From an uncultured Eubacteriales bacterium (GTDB taxonomy: Bacteria > Bacillota > Clostridia > Lachnospirales > Lachnospiraceae): a stretch of 19,493 nucleotides of DNA. A program made the position numbers and the translations under genes. Below, piece after piece: positions 1 through 7,859 of this stretch (positions are counted from its first letter, which is position 1; every line of letters begins with the position of its first letter). The stretch lies in contig USSL01000008.1 of assembly GCA_900557175.1 (NCBI GenBank), forward strand, positions 1 to 19,493, read 5' to 3'. The notes beneath the pieces are model-generated. The model was not told the origin of the DNA. It ran no database searches and saw only the letters and a program-made list of their open reading frames with translations.

Positions 1-1
1 G

Positions 2-127
2 CATCCAGTAATTCATTGTAGAGACTGGAACGTGATGTTCCTGACACCATGTTTTACAAGTCTGCCCACTGAATTGAAATTCATGGATTCTTTCAGACCA
101 CAGTGTGATTTTTTCATCTTTTTTCAT
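2..127 (-). CDS. IS66-family accessory protein (TnpA-like), N-terminal part
   Basis: On the minus strand, an ATG at 127 opens 42 codons that run off the left edge. The product starts MKKDEKITLWSERIHEFQ and continues with SGQTCKTWCQEHHVP and then TMNYW. The pattern of a tryptophan, an SG-x-T/S step, a WC-x-E-H segment and a final YW is that of the short helix-turn-helix accessory protein encoded first in IS66-type insertion sequences. A purine-rich ribosome site (AAGGA, 140-144) lies 12 bases upstream. The protein is thought to assist transposition, but its exact role is unclear. Only the N-terminus is visible, and the rest of the element (a TnpB-like protein and the DDE transposase) should lie to the left of the window. 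The family call rests on remembered family appearance, not a search. Confidence 0.72.
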   Translation of the reverse strand, partial: MKKDEKITLWSERIHEFQFSGQTCKTWCQEHHVPVSTMNYWM

Positions 128-212
128 AATGATACAGTTTCCTTTCTTTGTTATGAAAAGAGTGTATCAGAAAAATATAGTTGCTGACAGATACGGATGA
201 TTACGTACTTAC
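2..212 (-). mobile_element. End of an IS66-type insertion sequence
   Basis: The accessory gene is preceded on its own strand by an 85-base leader, and the sequence at 212 read on the minus strand begins GTAAGTACG. IS66-family elements typically begin with GTAA and duplicate 8 bases of target. Immediately beyond 212 the plus strand becomes the MFS transporter reading frame. The outer boundary is therefore placed at 212, with 213-220 (attgtaac) as the candidate target duplication. A second TTAC at 201-204 is a less likely boundary. The other end lies outside the window. Confidence 0.6.
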
Positions 213-1202
213 ATTGTAACGGCGGTATTGTATGCGGTAATGGGACTCTATATCAGTGGTCATGCATTCAATTACCTGTTGTATCTGATATTTGTCCTTG
301 CAGTGGGAACAATCTCAGTGTTTTACCGTCTTGCATATGATGCATGGTATCCAAATCTGATACCGAATGGGATGGAACAGAAGGGTTATGCGGTCAGCAA
401 TACAATTTATCCACTTGTCATCATTACAATGTCCCCAGCGGCAACCTTTTTGTATGAAAAAATATCCATGGCACACATTTTTTATCTGGTTGCCGGTATC
501 ACGATGGTATCTGTCATCGTGGAGAGCCGGATTCATGAGGAAAAGGAAGAAGCACAGGACGATTATACCTGGAAGCAGTATTGTCAGGATATCAGGGAAG
601 GATTTCATTATCTGAAAAAAGAAAAGGGCATTCGTAACATCTATACTTATATGAGTATCACAAGCGGTGTGTCAGATGGAAATACCGTACTGATACAGGC
701 GTTTTACCAGACAGTGCCGTGGCTTACGGTTACGATGCTTGGATTTTTAAAAAGTGCGGAAATGATCGGGCGGGGACTTGGCGGCATTTTTCAGTATAAA
801 AAAGAAATACCGGTAAAAAAACGTTATGCGTTTACCAAATTTGTCTATACGGTCTATGGACTGATGGATATTTTACTTTTATATCTGCCATATCCGCTGA
901 TGCTGTGTAACCGTTTCCTTTGTGGGGCACTTGGCATCTCAAGTGCGACCATCCGTGAGACAGCAGTGCAGAGCTATCTGCCCGAAAATATGCGGGCGCG
1001 TATCAACGCATTTTTTAATATGGTATTTGCGATCGGAAGTGTGGCATTCCAGATGGCAGCGGGAGCACTGGGACAGATCATGTCTTACCGGTTTGCAATT
1101 CTGCTGCTCGCGACGATAGAACTTACCGCCATGTTTCTGCTGATCTGCCTTCCGGCAAAAGAAAACCGCCCCGTATACGAGGCGGTCCGAAACGCAGAGT
1201 AG
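213..1202 (+). pseudogene. MFS transporter, 5'-truncated by the insertion sequence
   Basis: The frame is open from 201 (preceding stop TGA at 198-200) to the TAG at 1200-1202. Its first plausible start is only a TTG at 228, with no ribosome binding site. The product has about 320 residues of alternating hydrophobic helices and a charged central loop (EEKEEAQDDYTWKQ), as in major facilitator proteins. It begins in what should be about helix 3, so the first two helices and the start codon are missing. MFS proteins are usually around 400 residues with 12 helices. The break coincides with the IS66-type end, so I call it a disrupted gene that no longer makes a working transporter. Substrate is unknown. 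The 3' end overlaps the terminator of the convergent lacI gene. Confidence 0.7.
1157..1186 (-). terminator. Rho-independent terminator of the lacI-type gene
   Basis: Read on the minus strand, ACCGCC (1186-1181) and GGCGGT (1170-1165) pair around a loop that itself contains CGTATACG. TTTCTTTT (1164-1157) follows at once. It lies 40 bases past the stop codon of the LacI-type gene and inside the 3' end of the convergent MFS reading frame. On the plus strand there is no T-run, so it should act in the minus direction only. Confidence 0.75.
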
Positions 1203-1225
1203 TGTTGATAAATCTGTTGGCAGTT

Positions 1226-2245
1226 TTAAGCCAGCGGTTTGATCTCCGGCGCCGCCTGACAGCGTGCGGTCGACTCTCTTTCGATGAGCCTTGCCCGGAT
1301 CTGCGTCCGGCAGAACGGGATGTGGTGCACCAGCGAATTCAAAACGACGTAAGCGCATTTTCCAAGCTCATTGCGCTCCTGACGAACCGTGGTAAGCGGC
1401 GGCTCTAAGGAGGCAGAGAGCGGCAGGTCATCAAAACCGACAACGCTGATATCCTCCGGAACACGGAAACCGCGCAGCTTACACTCAGCGATCACACCGG
1501 AAGCAATCAGATCGTTGCCGCAGATGATCGCAGTCGCACCTGCGCCGAGAAACGTCGGGACGTGATACTTTGCGCTGTCTGCCACATAATAGCCGTAGGC
1601 GGTCAGCTTCTCATCAACAGTCAGTCCGTGAGCTTTCATGCTGTTATAAAATGCTTCCTGGCGCTGCTCGGATACCATGGAGTGCAGGGAACCGTTTAAG
1701 AAAGCAATTTTTTTGTGGCCGAGCGTATAAAGATGATCTACGGCTGCGTCGATGCCCTCATAGTTATCGGTGCCGACGTAGCAGACGTTCGGATTTTTTT
1801 CGATATAGTTATCAAAGAGAACAGTCGGCATTGTGGTGTGGGAAAGCTGTTGCATCCATTCGTCATGCAGGGCGAATCCGACTAAAAAGGCACCGCAGAA
1901 ACCGTTCTTTAACATGTATGTATCATATTTTTCTGTAAGCTGAAAAGCAGGTGTGACCGGAATAACGGTAACATCCCAATTATGGCGGAAAGCATTCTGT
2001 TTGAAACCGAGTACGATATCGTAGCCAAACTGATCTTCCGTTTCATATTCCATATTTTCGATAAAAACCGCCAGTTTGCGGTTTTCTTTTTTCTTTGATT
2101 TTTTTGTTGCGTATCCCATTTCAACTGCAGTGTCAAGCACCATCTGACGTAATTCTTCGCTGATGTCACTCGCGCCATTTAAACCTTTTGATACGGTACT
2201 GACGGAAACACCGAGTCTTGTTGCAATATCTTTGATTGTTGCCAT
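1226..2245 (-). CDS. LacI-family transcriptional regulator of the maltodextrin operon
   Basis: A 339-residue protein starting at the ATG at 2245. The reading frame is open further upstream, but residue 1 here begins the canonical MATIKDIATRLGVSVSTVSKGLNG helix-turn-helix and hinge, and AAGGAG lies at 2258-2263. Residues about 60-330 form the periplasmic-binding-protein-like sensor domain, with the typical IICGNDLIASGV and ISVVGFDDLPLS segments. LacI-family proteins bind palindromic operators as dimers and release or bind DNA when a sugar docks in the sensor domain. It is divergent from malQ, with palindromes in the shared control region, so it most likely represses the malQ-malE-malF-malG operon in response to maltose or maltodextrin. 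That role is inferred from position. Its terminator lies inside the neighbouring MFS remnant. Confidence 0.9.
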   Translation of the reverse strand: MATIKDIATRLGVSVSTVSKGLNGASDISEELRQMVLDTAVEMGYATKKSKKKENRKLAVFIENMEYETEDQFGYDIVLGFKQNAFRHNWDVTVIPVTPAFQLTEKYDTYMLKNGFCGAFLVGFALHDEWMQQLSHTTMPTVLFDNYIEKNPNVCYVGTDNYEGIDAAVDHLYTLGHKKIAFLNGSLHSMVSEQRQEAFYNSMKAHGLTVDEKLTAYGYYVADSAKYHVPTFLGAGATAIICGNDLIASGVIAECKLRGFRVPEDISVVGFDDLPLSASLEPPLTTVRQERNELGKCAYVVLNSLVHHIPFCRTQIRARLIERESTARCQAAPEIKPLA

Positions 2246-2287
2246 GGGTAAGATCCTCTCCTTAGTAAAAACAGTTGATTTTTTTAT

Positions 2288-2316
2288 ATTATATAAAGAA
2301 AACAAAAAGTTGACAA
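2288..2316 (-). promoter_or_regulatory. Promoter of the lacI-type gene
   Basis: On the minus strand, TTGTCA (2316-2311), a 17-base spacer and a perfect TATAAT (2293-2288) form a sigma-A type promoter. Transcription would start near 2281, about 36 bases before the ATG. An 8-base palindrome TTTCGAAA at 2333-2340 sits just upstream of the -35 and could be an additional operator. Confidence 0.75.
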
Positions 2317-2342
2317 GCAGACATACTAAAATTTTCGAAACT

Positions 2343-2357
2343 TTTGAGCGCTTTCGT
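2343..2357. promoter_or_regulatory. Possible catabolite-response (cre-like) site
   Basis: Read on the minus strand, ACGAAAGCGCTCA matches about 12 of 15 positions of the CcpA cre consensus as I recall it, including the central GCG-type core. It lies between the two divergent promoters. The match is imperfect and the site is only a candidate for glucose repression of the maltodextrin genes. Confidence 0.3.
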
Positions 2358-2430
2358 TGTAAAAATAAACAAAAACGATATAGCGAAAACGGCAAATATG
2401 GCAAAAACGCTGTTAAAAGTTGCAAATTCG

Positions 2431-2459
2431 TTGACAAAAAACGTTTCCAGTAATAAAAT
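2431..2459 (+). promoter_or_regulatory. Promoter of the malQ-malE-malF-malG operon with embedded operator
   Basis: A perfect -35 TTGACA (2431-2436), a 17-base spacer and TAAAAT (2454-2459) form a strong sigma-A promoter. The spacer holds the perfect 8-base palindrome AAACGTTT (2439-2446), whose central CG step is typical of LacI/MalR-family operators. A repressor bound there would sit between the -35 and -10 and block RNA polymerase. Regulation by the adjacent LacI-type protein is an inference from this arrangement. Confidence 0.75.
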
Positions 2460-2514
2460 TATCACAGATACGAAAAAAAGCGAAAAAAATGAGAGGAAGG
2501 ACCGGGGAAGATCA

Positions 2515-4011
2515 TTGGATGCAAAAAGAATGGCAAGGGGAGCAGGAATCCTCTTAGCGATCACAAGTTTACCATCTTCATACGGAATTGGTACATTAGG
2601 AGATGCGGCATTCCAGTTTATAGATCTGCTGGTGGATTTAAAACAGCGTTACTGGCAGGTGCTGCCGATCGGTCCAACCAGTTTTGGAGACAGTCCATAT
2701 CAGTCATATTCCGCATTTGCCGGGAATCCATATCTGATCGATCTGGATGATCTTGTGCAGGAGAAGCTGCTTAGTGTGGAAGAGATCCGAAGTTTCCATT
2801 GGGGAAATGATGAAGCGGATATTGATTATGCGATGATTTATGAGAACCGCTTTAAAGTTTTGAAAATGGCGTTCGCACGATTCGATATCGAAAATGAAGC
2901 TTTTGTAAGGTTCTGTGAAGAAAATGCCGGATGGCTTTCTGATTATGCACTTTATACTGCATTAAAGAAACATTTTGGTGATGAGGAATGGCAGAAGTGG
3001 GACGAACCGCTTCGAAGCCGGGATCCTGAGGCATTAAAAGAGTATGAAACAACGTTACATGCAGACATATTGTTCTATGAATTCTGCCAGTTTGAATTTT
3101 TTAAACAATGGAAAAAATTAAAAGAATATGCAAATAACAGAGGTATCCAGCTGATTGGTGATCTTCCGTTTTATGTGGCATTAGACAGTGTGGATGTATG
3201 GGCAAACAGGGAACTTTTCTTATTGGAAGAGGATGGGACGCCAAAAGGAGTTGCAGGTTCTCCGCCGGATGCATTTTCAGAGAATGGACAAAAGTGGGGA
3301 AGTCCGGTATACAACTGGAGCCGGATGGAAGAAGATGGATTTGCCTGGTGGCAGGCGCGTATGTTAGAACATGCAAAGCTGTTTGATGTAATACGGCTTG
3401 ATCATTTTGCAGCGATCGTAAAGTATTATGTCGTACCGAACAAGGCAGAAGATGGAAGAAGTGGAAAGTGGAGTAGGGGACCTGGAAAGAAACTTACGGA
3501 TGCAATCGAAAAAGTGATCGGAGATACACACATCATCGTTGAGGATATCGCAGGAAAGAGTCCGATACCGGGTGTGAAGAAGCTGATGGCAAGAACCGGA
3601 TGGCCGGGCATCAAGATTTTGATGTTCGCATTTGGGGATGATACGGCAAACGAACATCTTCCACATAATTACACCGACTGCAATCTTGTCGTTTATGCGG
3701 GAACGCATGACAATGAAACAATTGTTGGTTACTTCAGGGACAAAACAGATTATGAGCTTGCTTATCTGTACGAGTATCTGAATATCAAATATAAAGAAGA
3801 AATACCGGATGCGCTGATCCGGGCTGCCTATGCAAGCATTGCAGATGTGGTGATCATACAGATGCAGGATCTGATGAAGCTTGGAAATGAAGCGCGGATG
3901 AATGCACCATCCACCGTCGGGAGAAACTGGAGATGGAGGATTGGAACCGATGAACTGAGTGAGGAGCGAAGGGCATGGATCCGGACACTTGCATCAGTTT
4001 ATCACAGATGA
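2515..4011 (+). CDS. malQ: 4-alpha-glucanotransferase (amylomaltase, GH77), first copy
   Basis: This enzyme transfers alpha-1,4-glucan segments between maltodextrins in the cytoplasm, releasing glucose. From a TTG at 2515 it has 498 residues, the usual size. GGGGAAG (2504-2510) lies just before that TTG, while the alternative ATG at 2530 is 19 bases from it; the longer open frame back to 2344 covers the promoter and is not used. Family motifs are clear: the N-terminal GILLAITSLPSSYGIGTLG, SPPDAFSENGQKWGSP, nucleophile D296 in RLDHFAA, acid/base E343 in VEDIAG, and D399 in GTHDNET. After the nucleophile it has HFAAIVKYY, where the second copy has HFRAFAGYY. It is the first gene of the operon and malE follows 84 bases later. 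Confidence 0.93.
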   Translation: MDAKRMARGAGILLAITSLPSSYGIGTLGDAAFQFIDLLVDLKQRYWQVLPIGPTSFGDSPYQSYSAFAGNPYLIDLDDLVQEKLLSVEEIRSFHWGNDEADIDYAMIYENRFKVLKMAFARFDIENEAFVRFCEENAGWLSDYALYTALKKHFGDEEWQKWDEPLRSRDPEALKEYETTLHADILFYEFCQFEFFKQWKKLKEYANNRGIQLIGDLPFYVALDSVDVWANRELFLLEEDGTPKGVAGSPPDAFSENGQKWGSPVYNWSRMEEDGFAWWQARMLEHAKLFDVIRLDHFAAIVKYYVVPNKAEDGRSGKWSRGPGKKLTDAIEKVIGDTHIIVEDIAGKSPIPGVKKLMARTGWPGIKILMFAFGDDTANEHLPHNYTDCNLVVYAGTHDNETIVGYFRDKTDYELAYLYEYLNIKYKEEIPDALIRAAYASIADVVIIQMQDLMKLGNEARMNAPSTVGRNWRWRIGTDELSEERRAWIRTLASVYHR

Positions 4012-4095
4012 TTATGTTATAAAGTGCAGATTGCATTTTATATAAAAACAAAGTTCATGAAAACTTTTTGGGAAAAAGAAAAGGAGAAGAAAAAA

Positions 4096-5433
4096 ATGAA
4101 AAAGAAAGCAGTGTCATTATTAATGGTAGCAGCTATGATGACAACCATGGCAGCAGGATGCGGAAACAAAGCCGCAAACAATGCTGGAAGCGATGCAGCA
4201 GCAGACAACAGCACAACAAGTGATGCAGCAGCAGAGGAGACAGCAGGTACTGAGGCAGCAGCCGTAGATACCGCAGGTACTGAGGCAGCAGCCGCAGATT
4301 CTGAAGATGAGCCATGGTCCGGTACAATTACAGTATGGAGCCCACAGGAAGATCAGGATACAGGCTGGCTTGCAAAAGAGTGTGACGCATTCAACGCAGC
4401 TCATCCAAACTGGGATATCACTTTCAATTATGGTGTATGTGCAGAGGGTGATGCAAAAGCAACGGTTACACAGGATGTTGAAAACTCCGCAGATGTATAT
4501 ATGTTAGCAAATGATAACATCCCGGATCTTGTATCTGCAAACGCATTAGCAGAGCTTGGAGGAAGCTATCTTGACTATGTAACTACAACAAACTCTGATT
4601 CTATTACAGCATCTGTTACTTACAATGATGCAGTAGTGGCATTCCCGTTTACATCAAATACATGGTTCATGTACTATGATAAGAGTGTATTTTCAGATGA
4701 TGATATTAAGAGCTTTGATACCATGTTAGAAAAAGGAAAAGTTTCTTTCCCATTATCTAACTCCTGGTATATTCAGGCTTTCTATGTAGCAAACGGATGT
4801 ACATTATTTGGTGATGGTACTGATGCAGCAGCAGGTGTCGATTTTAGTGGTGACAAGGCAGCAGCAGTTACTGAGTATCTTGTAGACCTTTGCAAGAATC
4901 CAAACTTCATTAATGATGCAGACGGAGCAGGTATTGCCGGTTTACGTGATGGCAGCGTTAATGCCATTTTCTCAGGTACATGGGATGCAGAATCTGTAAA
5001 AGAAGCTCTTGGCGATAACATGGGTGTTGCAGCTCTTCCTACTGTAAATATCGGAGGAACAGAGGGTCAGATGAAATCTTTCATAGGATCTAAAGCAATC
5101 GGCGTTAATCCAAATACAGAGAATATGCAGGTTTCCATGGCTTTAGCGGCTTACCTTGCAGGTGAAGATGCTCAGAAAGATCATTATGATATGAGAAATA
5201 TCCTTCCTACAAATACAAACATTGCAATCTCAGATGATGAAATTGCTACGGCAGTTACAAAAGTTATGACAGATACATCTATCATGCAGCCATTAGTAAG
5301 CGAAATGAGCAACTACTGGTCACCGGCTGAGAACATGGGTAAAGCACTGGTCGCTGGTGAGATCACAGCTGATAACGCAGCAGAGAAAACAGAAGATATG
5401 AATACAACAATGAACACAGACATTGCACAGTAA
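4096..5433 (+). CDS. malE: Maltodextrin ABC transporter substrate-binding lipoprotein
   Basis: A 445-residue extracellular binding protein starting at the ATG at 4096, with AAGGAG at 4081-4086. Residues 1-22 are a lipoprotein signal: KKK, a hydrophobic stretch, then MAAGC with Cys22 as the lipid-anchored residue. Residues about 23-73 are a low-complexity Ala/Thr/Glu/Asp linker containing a tandem repeat, probably a flexible tether to the membrane. The mature domain begins near WSGTITVWSPQEDQDTG and shows family-1 solute-binding features (FPFTSNTWFMYYDKSVF; IFSGTWDAESVKEALGDNMG; GSKAIGVNP). Its place before malF and malG, behind malQ and a LacI regulator, supports maltose/maltodextrin as ligand. 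Ala is mostly encoded by GCA. The substrate is inferred from context, not proved. Confidence 0.9.
   Translation: MKKKAVSLLMVAAMMTTMAAGCGNKAANNAGSDAAADNSTTSDAAAEETAGTEAAAVDTAGTEAAAADSEDEPWSGTITVWSPQEDQDTGWLAKECDAFNAAHPNWDITFNYGVCAEGDAKATVTQDVENSADVYMLANDNIPDLVSANALAELGGSYLDYVTTTNSDSITASVTYNDAVVAFPFTSNTWFMYYDKSVFSDDDIKSFDTMLEKGKVSFPLSNSWYIQAFYVANGCTLFGDGTDAAAGVDFSGDKAAAVTEYLVDLCKNPNFINDADGAGIAGLRDGSVNAIFSGTWDAESVKEALGDNMGVAALPTVNIGGTEGQMKSFIGSKAIGVNPNTENMQVSMALAAYLAGEDAQKDHYDMRNILPTNTNIAISDDEIATAVTKVMTDTSIMQPLVSEMSNYWSPAENMGKALVAGEITADNAAEKTEDMNTTMNTDIAQ
4243..4294 (+). repeat. In-frame 30-bp tandem repeat in the MalE linker
   Basis: The 22 bases at 4243-4264 recur exactly at 4273-4294, a 30-base period (10 codons) encoding AGTEAAA-type units. 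Being in frame, gain or loss of a unit would only change the length of the linker between lipid anchor and sugar-binding domain. Confidence 0.85.
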
Positions 5434-5436
5434 AAA

Positions 5437-5482
5437 GATTTCTTCTGATAGAAATCCCAGGGTGCCCGGACGGGCATCCTGG
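5437..5482 (+). promoter_or_regulatory. Tandem stem-loops between malE and malF
   Basis: Stem 1 is GATTTCT (5437-5443) with AGAAATC (5450-5456) and a 6-base loop. Directly adjacent, stem 2 runs from 5457 to 5482: an 11-bp GC-rich stem with one G-T pair (CCAGGGTGCCC / GGGCATCCTGG) and a GGAC loop. No T-run follows. This is unlikely to be a full terminator. It more likely protects the malE message from 3' decay or lowers transcription into malF, a common way to make more binding protein than permease. That role is inferred. Confidence 0.6.
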
Positions 5483-5518
5483 ATGTTTCTACATTGAGAT
5501 TTAAAGGAGGCCCATAAC

Positions 5519-6901
5519 GTGAAAAAGGCTGGAATGAAAAAAGGAAAAAATAAAGAATTTTCAACACCGTACACGGTTACAAATGCGGTGGCAAAAGGAA
5601 ATATAATCACAAAACTTTCCCTGTTAATTATGGGCTTAGGAAATATTGCACATAAACAAATTGGAAAGGGAATCATGTTTCTTGCAGTAGAAGCTGCATA
5701 TATCTGGTACATGATTCAGTCAGGAATTTATAATTTATCTATGCTGCCATCTCTTGGATGGAGAGAGCAGGAAAAAGTATGGAACGAAAAAAAGAGTATT
5801 TATGAATATACAGCAGGTGACCAGTCATCACTGATTCTGTTGTATGGAGTGGCAACAGTTTATATTACAGCAATGTTTATCATTGTCTGGAGAGAGTCCG
5901 TAAAGAGCTCTTATAAATCGGAAGTGCTGGCAAAATCAGGAAAGCACTTAAACAACTTTAAAGAAGACTGCAAGAGTTTGTTAGATCAAAATTTATATAA
6001 ATTACTGTTGGCAGCGCCGGTTATGGGAATTTTAATTTTTACGATCTTACCACTGATCTATAACATTACCATGGCGTTCACGAACTACAGTAAGGTCAAC
6101 GATCATCTGGTATTATTTGACTGGGTGGGACTGGCAAATTTCAAGAAGATTTTAAACTTCGGTGACAGCATCGGCAAGCAGTTCTATTCCGTATTAGGAT
6201 GGACACTGATCTGGGCCATTGTAGCAACCGCATTAAACTATATCCTCGGTATGATCTTAGCAATTATCATCAACCGTAAGGAGACAAAAGGAAAGGCATT
6301 TTGGAGATTCTGTTTTGTACTTTCCATCGCAGTACCGCAGTTCGTATCACTGCTGATCATGCGTACCATGTTACAACCGACCGGTATCGTCAATACGCTG
6401 TTATTAAAATATGGTCTGATCGATACCGCATTACCGTTCTTTTCAAATGCAACATGGGCAAGAGTAACGGTTATTGTTATTAACCTCTGGGTAGGTATTC
6501 CGTATACGTTGCTTCAGGTAACTGGTATTTTACAGAATATTCCGGGTGAACTTTATGAGGCAGCAAAGATCGACGGAGCGAATGCTGTACAGACTTTCTT
6601 TAAGATCACATTGCCTTACATGTTATTTGTTATGACACCGTACCTGATCACACAGTTTACGGGAAATATCAATAACTTCAATGTCATCTTCCTTCTGTCA
6701 GGTGGAAATCCTACTCCGGTGGATGCCACGGCAGGAAAGACAGACCTTCTTGTTACCTGGCTGTATAAGCTGACGGTTGATAAGAACTATTATAACTTAG
6801 GTGCTGTTATTGGTATTATGACATTTATTGTACTTGCGATCGTAGCATTGGTAACATATCGCAATACCGCATCCTATAAAGATGAGGAGGGATTCATGTA
6901 A
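5519..6901 (+). CDS. malF: Maltodextrin ABC transporter permease MalF
   Basis: A 460-residue membrane permease. The GTG start at 5519 is chosen because AAGGAGG (5504-5510) lies 8 bases upstream; an ATG at 5534 would be too far. Hydrophobic segments suggest about eight helices: an N-terminal group (residues about 35-65 and 100-122) typical of long MalF proteins, then the binding-protein-dependent permease domain from about residue 160. The cytoplasmic EAA loop that docks the ATPase is GELYEAAKIDGANAVQTF followed by FKITLP near residues 342-366. It pairs with MalG to form the sugar channel. Its stop codon shares one base with the malG start, so the two are translationally coupled. Confidence 0.93.
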   Translation: MKKAGMKKGKNKEFSTPYTVTNAVAKGNIITKLSLLIMGLGNIAHKQIGKGIMFLAVEAAYIWYMIQSGIYNLSMLPSLGWREQEKVWNEKKSIYEYTAGDQSSLILLYGVATVYITAMFIIVWRESVKSSYKSEVLAKSGKHLNNFKEDCKSLLDQNLYKLLLAAPVMGILIFTILPLIYNITMAFTNYSKVNDHLVLFDWVGLANFKKILNFGDSIGKQFYSVLGWTLIWAIVATALNYILGMILAIIINRKETKGKAFWRFCFVLSIAVPQFVSLLIMRTMLQPTGIVNTLLLKYGLIDTALPFFSNATWARVTVIVINLWVGIPYTLLQVTGILQNIPGELYEAAKIDGANAVQTFFKITLPYMLFVMTPYLITQFTGNINNFNVIFLLSGGNPTPVDATAGKTDLLVTWLYKLTVDKNYYNLGAVIGIMTFIVLAIVALVTYRNTASYKDEEGFM

Positions 6902-7812
6902 TGAACTGGACACATACGAGTACAGCAGCAGTGGCTGCGAAAAAAAGTGGTGCACCCAATACGGCAAAAATCCGTAAAACAGTGATAAATGTGATTGTTC
7001 ACATTTTCCTGGCAATACTGGCATTTATCTGGGTTCTCCCGATTTTCTGGGTAATCCTTACAAGTTTCCGTGGAGAGAAAGGTTCTTATGTAAGTACATT
7101 TTTCCCGAAAACCTATACATTTAATAATTACATCAAATTATTTACAGACACCAGTATTTTAAACTTTCCGAAGATGTTTATGAATACCTTTGTGATCGCA
7201 ATTTTTACCTGCATCATTTCTACCATCTTTGTACTTTCAGTGGCATACAGTATGTCAAGAATGCGATTTAAGATGAGAAAACCGTTTATGAATATTGCGA
7301 TGATCATTGGTCTGTTTCCATCTTTCATGTCCATGATCGCTGTGTACTATATTTTAAGAGCACTTAATTTAGCAGATGGTGCAATGATCCGTGTAGCACT
7401 TATCATCGTGTTCTCCGCCGGTTCCGGTGCAGGATTTTATGTTGCGAAGGGATTTTTTGATACAATCTCAAAATCGCTGGATGAGGCAGCGATTATCGAT
7501 GGAGCGACAAGATGGAATGTATTTACAAAGATTACTGTACCGCTCAGTAAGCCGATCATCGTCTATACGATTTTAACATCCTTTATGGGACCATGGGTTG
7601 ACTTTATTTTTGGTAAAGTTATCTGCCGTGCAGATGCACAGTATTATACGGTGTCTATTGGTCTTTGGAAGATGCTTGATAAAGAATATATTGACCGCTG
7701 GTATGCTTCGTTTGCGGCAGGAGCCGTGTGCATATCCATACCGATAGCAATTTTGTTCCTGATTATGCAGAAGAATTATGTTGAAGGCATGTCGGGTGCG
7801 GTGAAAGGATAA
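6901..7812 (+). CDS. malG: Maltodextrin ABC transporter permease MalG
   Basis: A 303-residue permease with about six transmembrane helices, starting at the ATG at 6901 that overlaps the malF stop (TAATG); GAGGAGGG lies at 6884-6891. Helix 1 is VIVHIFLAILAFIWVLPIFWVI. The EAA loop reads SLDEAAIIDGATRWNVFTK then ITVP around residues 191-213 and would contact the shared ATPase. It forms the heterodimeric pore with MalF. No ATPase gene follows, so an unlinked MsmX/MalK-type ATPase must energise the transporter (inference from knowledge of Firmicutes sugar importers). GGC is used for only 1 of 17 glycines, in contrast to the next gene. Confidence 0.93.
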   Translation: MNWTHTSTAAVAAKKSGAPNTAKIRKTVINVIVHIFLAILAFIWVLPIFWVILTSFRGEKGSYVSTFFPKTYTFNNYIKLFTDTSILNFPKMFMNTFVIAIFTCIISTIFVLSVAYSMSRMRFKMRKPFMNIAMIIGLFPSFMSMIAVYYILRALNLADGAMIRVALIIVFSAGSGAGFYVAKGFFDTISKSLDEAAIIDGATRWNVFTKITVPLSKPIIVYTILTSFMGPWVDFIFGKVICRADAQYYTVSIGLWKMLDKEYIDRWYASFAAGAVCISIPIAILFLIMQKNYVEGMSGAVKG

Positions 7813-7838
7813 AGGGAGGCGAAAGCCTCCTTTTTTCT
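7811..7838 (+). terminator. Rho-independent terminator after malG
   Basis: GGAGGC (7815-7820), a GAAA tetraloop and GCCTCC (7825-7830), followed by TTTTTTCT. The stem starts within a few bases of the malG stop. This is a textbook intrinsic terminator and should end the malQ-malE-malF-malG message, at least in part. Confidence 0.9.
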
Positions 7839-7859
7839 AAATATGAAAGGGGGAATTTG

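Noticed and set aside
153..212. A frame reading VADRYG, then stop, then LRTYIVTAVLYAVMG, as if the MFS motif A were present with a single nonsense mutation.
   Set aside because: The bases up to 212 are better explained as the leader and end of the IS66-type element, and upstream of this point the frame contains no membrane helices. The likeness to motif A is probably chance, though it cannot be fully excluded.
2344..2514. N-terminal extension of the first malQ back to 2344.
   Set aside because: It would cover the promoter and operator, is Lys/Asn-rich without family likeness, and has no ribosome site. The enzyme is full length from 2515.
4022..4043. Small hairpin AAAGTGCA-gat-TGCATTTT between the first malQ and malE as a terminator or promoter.
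   Set aside because: The loop is three bases, one pair is G-T, and the T-tract is part of the stem. It is too weak to call either way.
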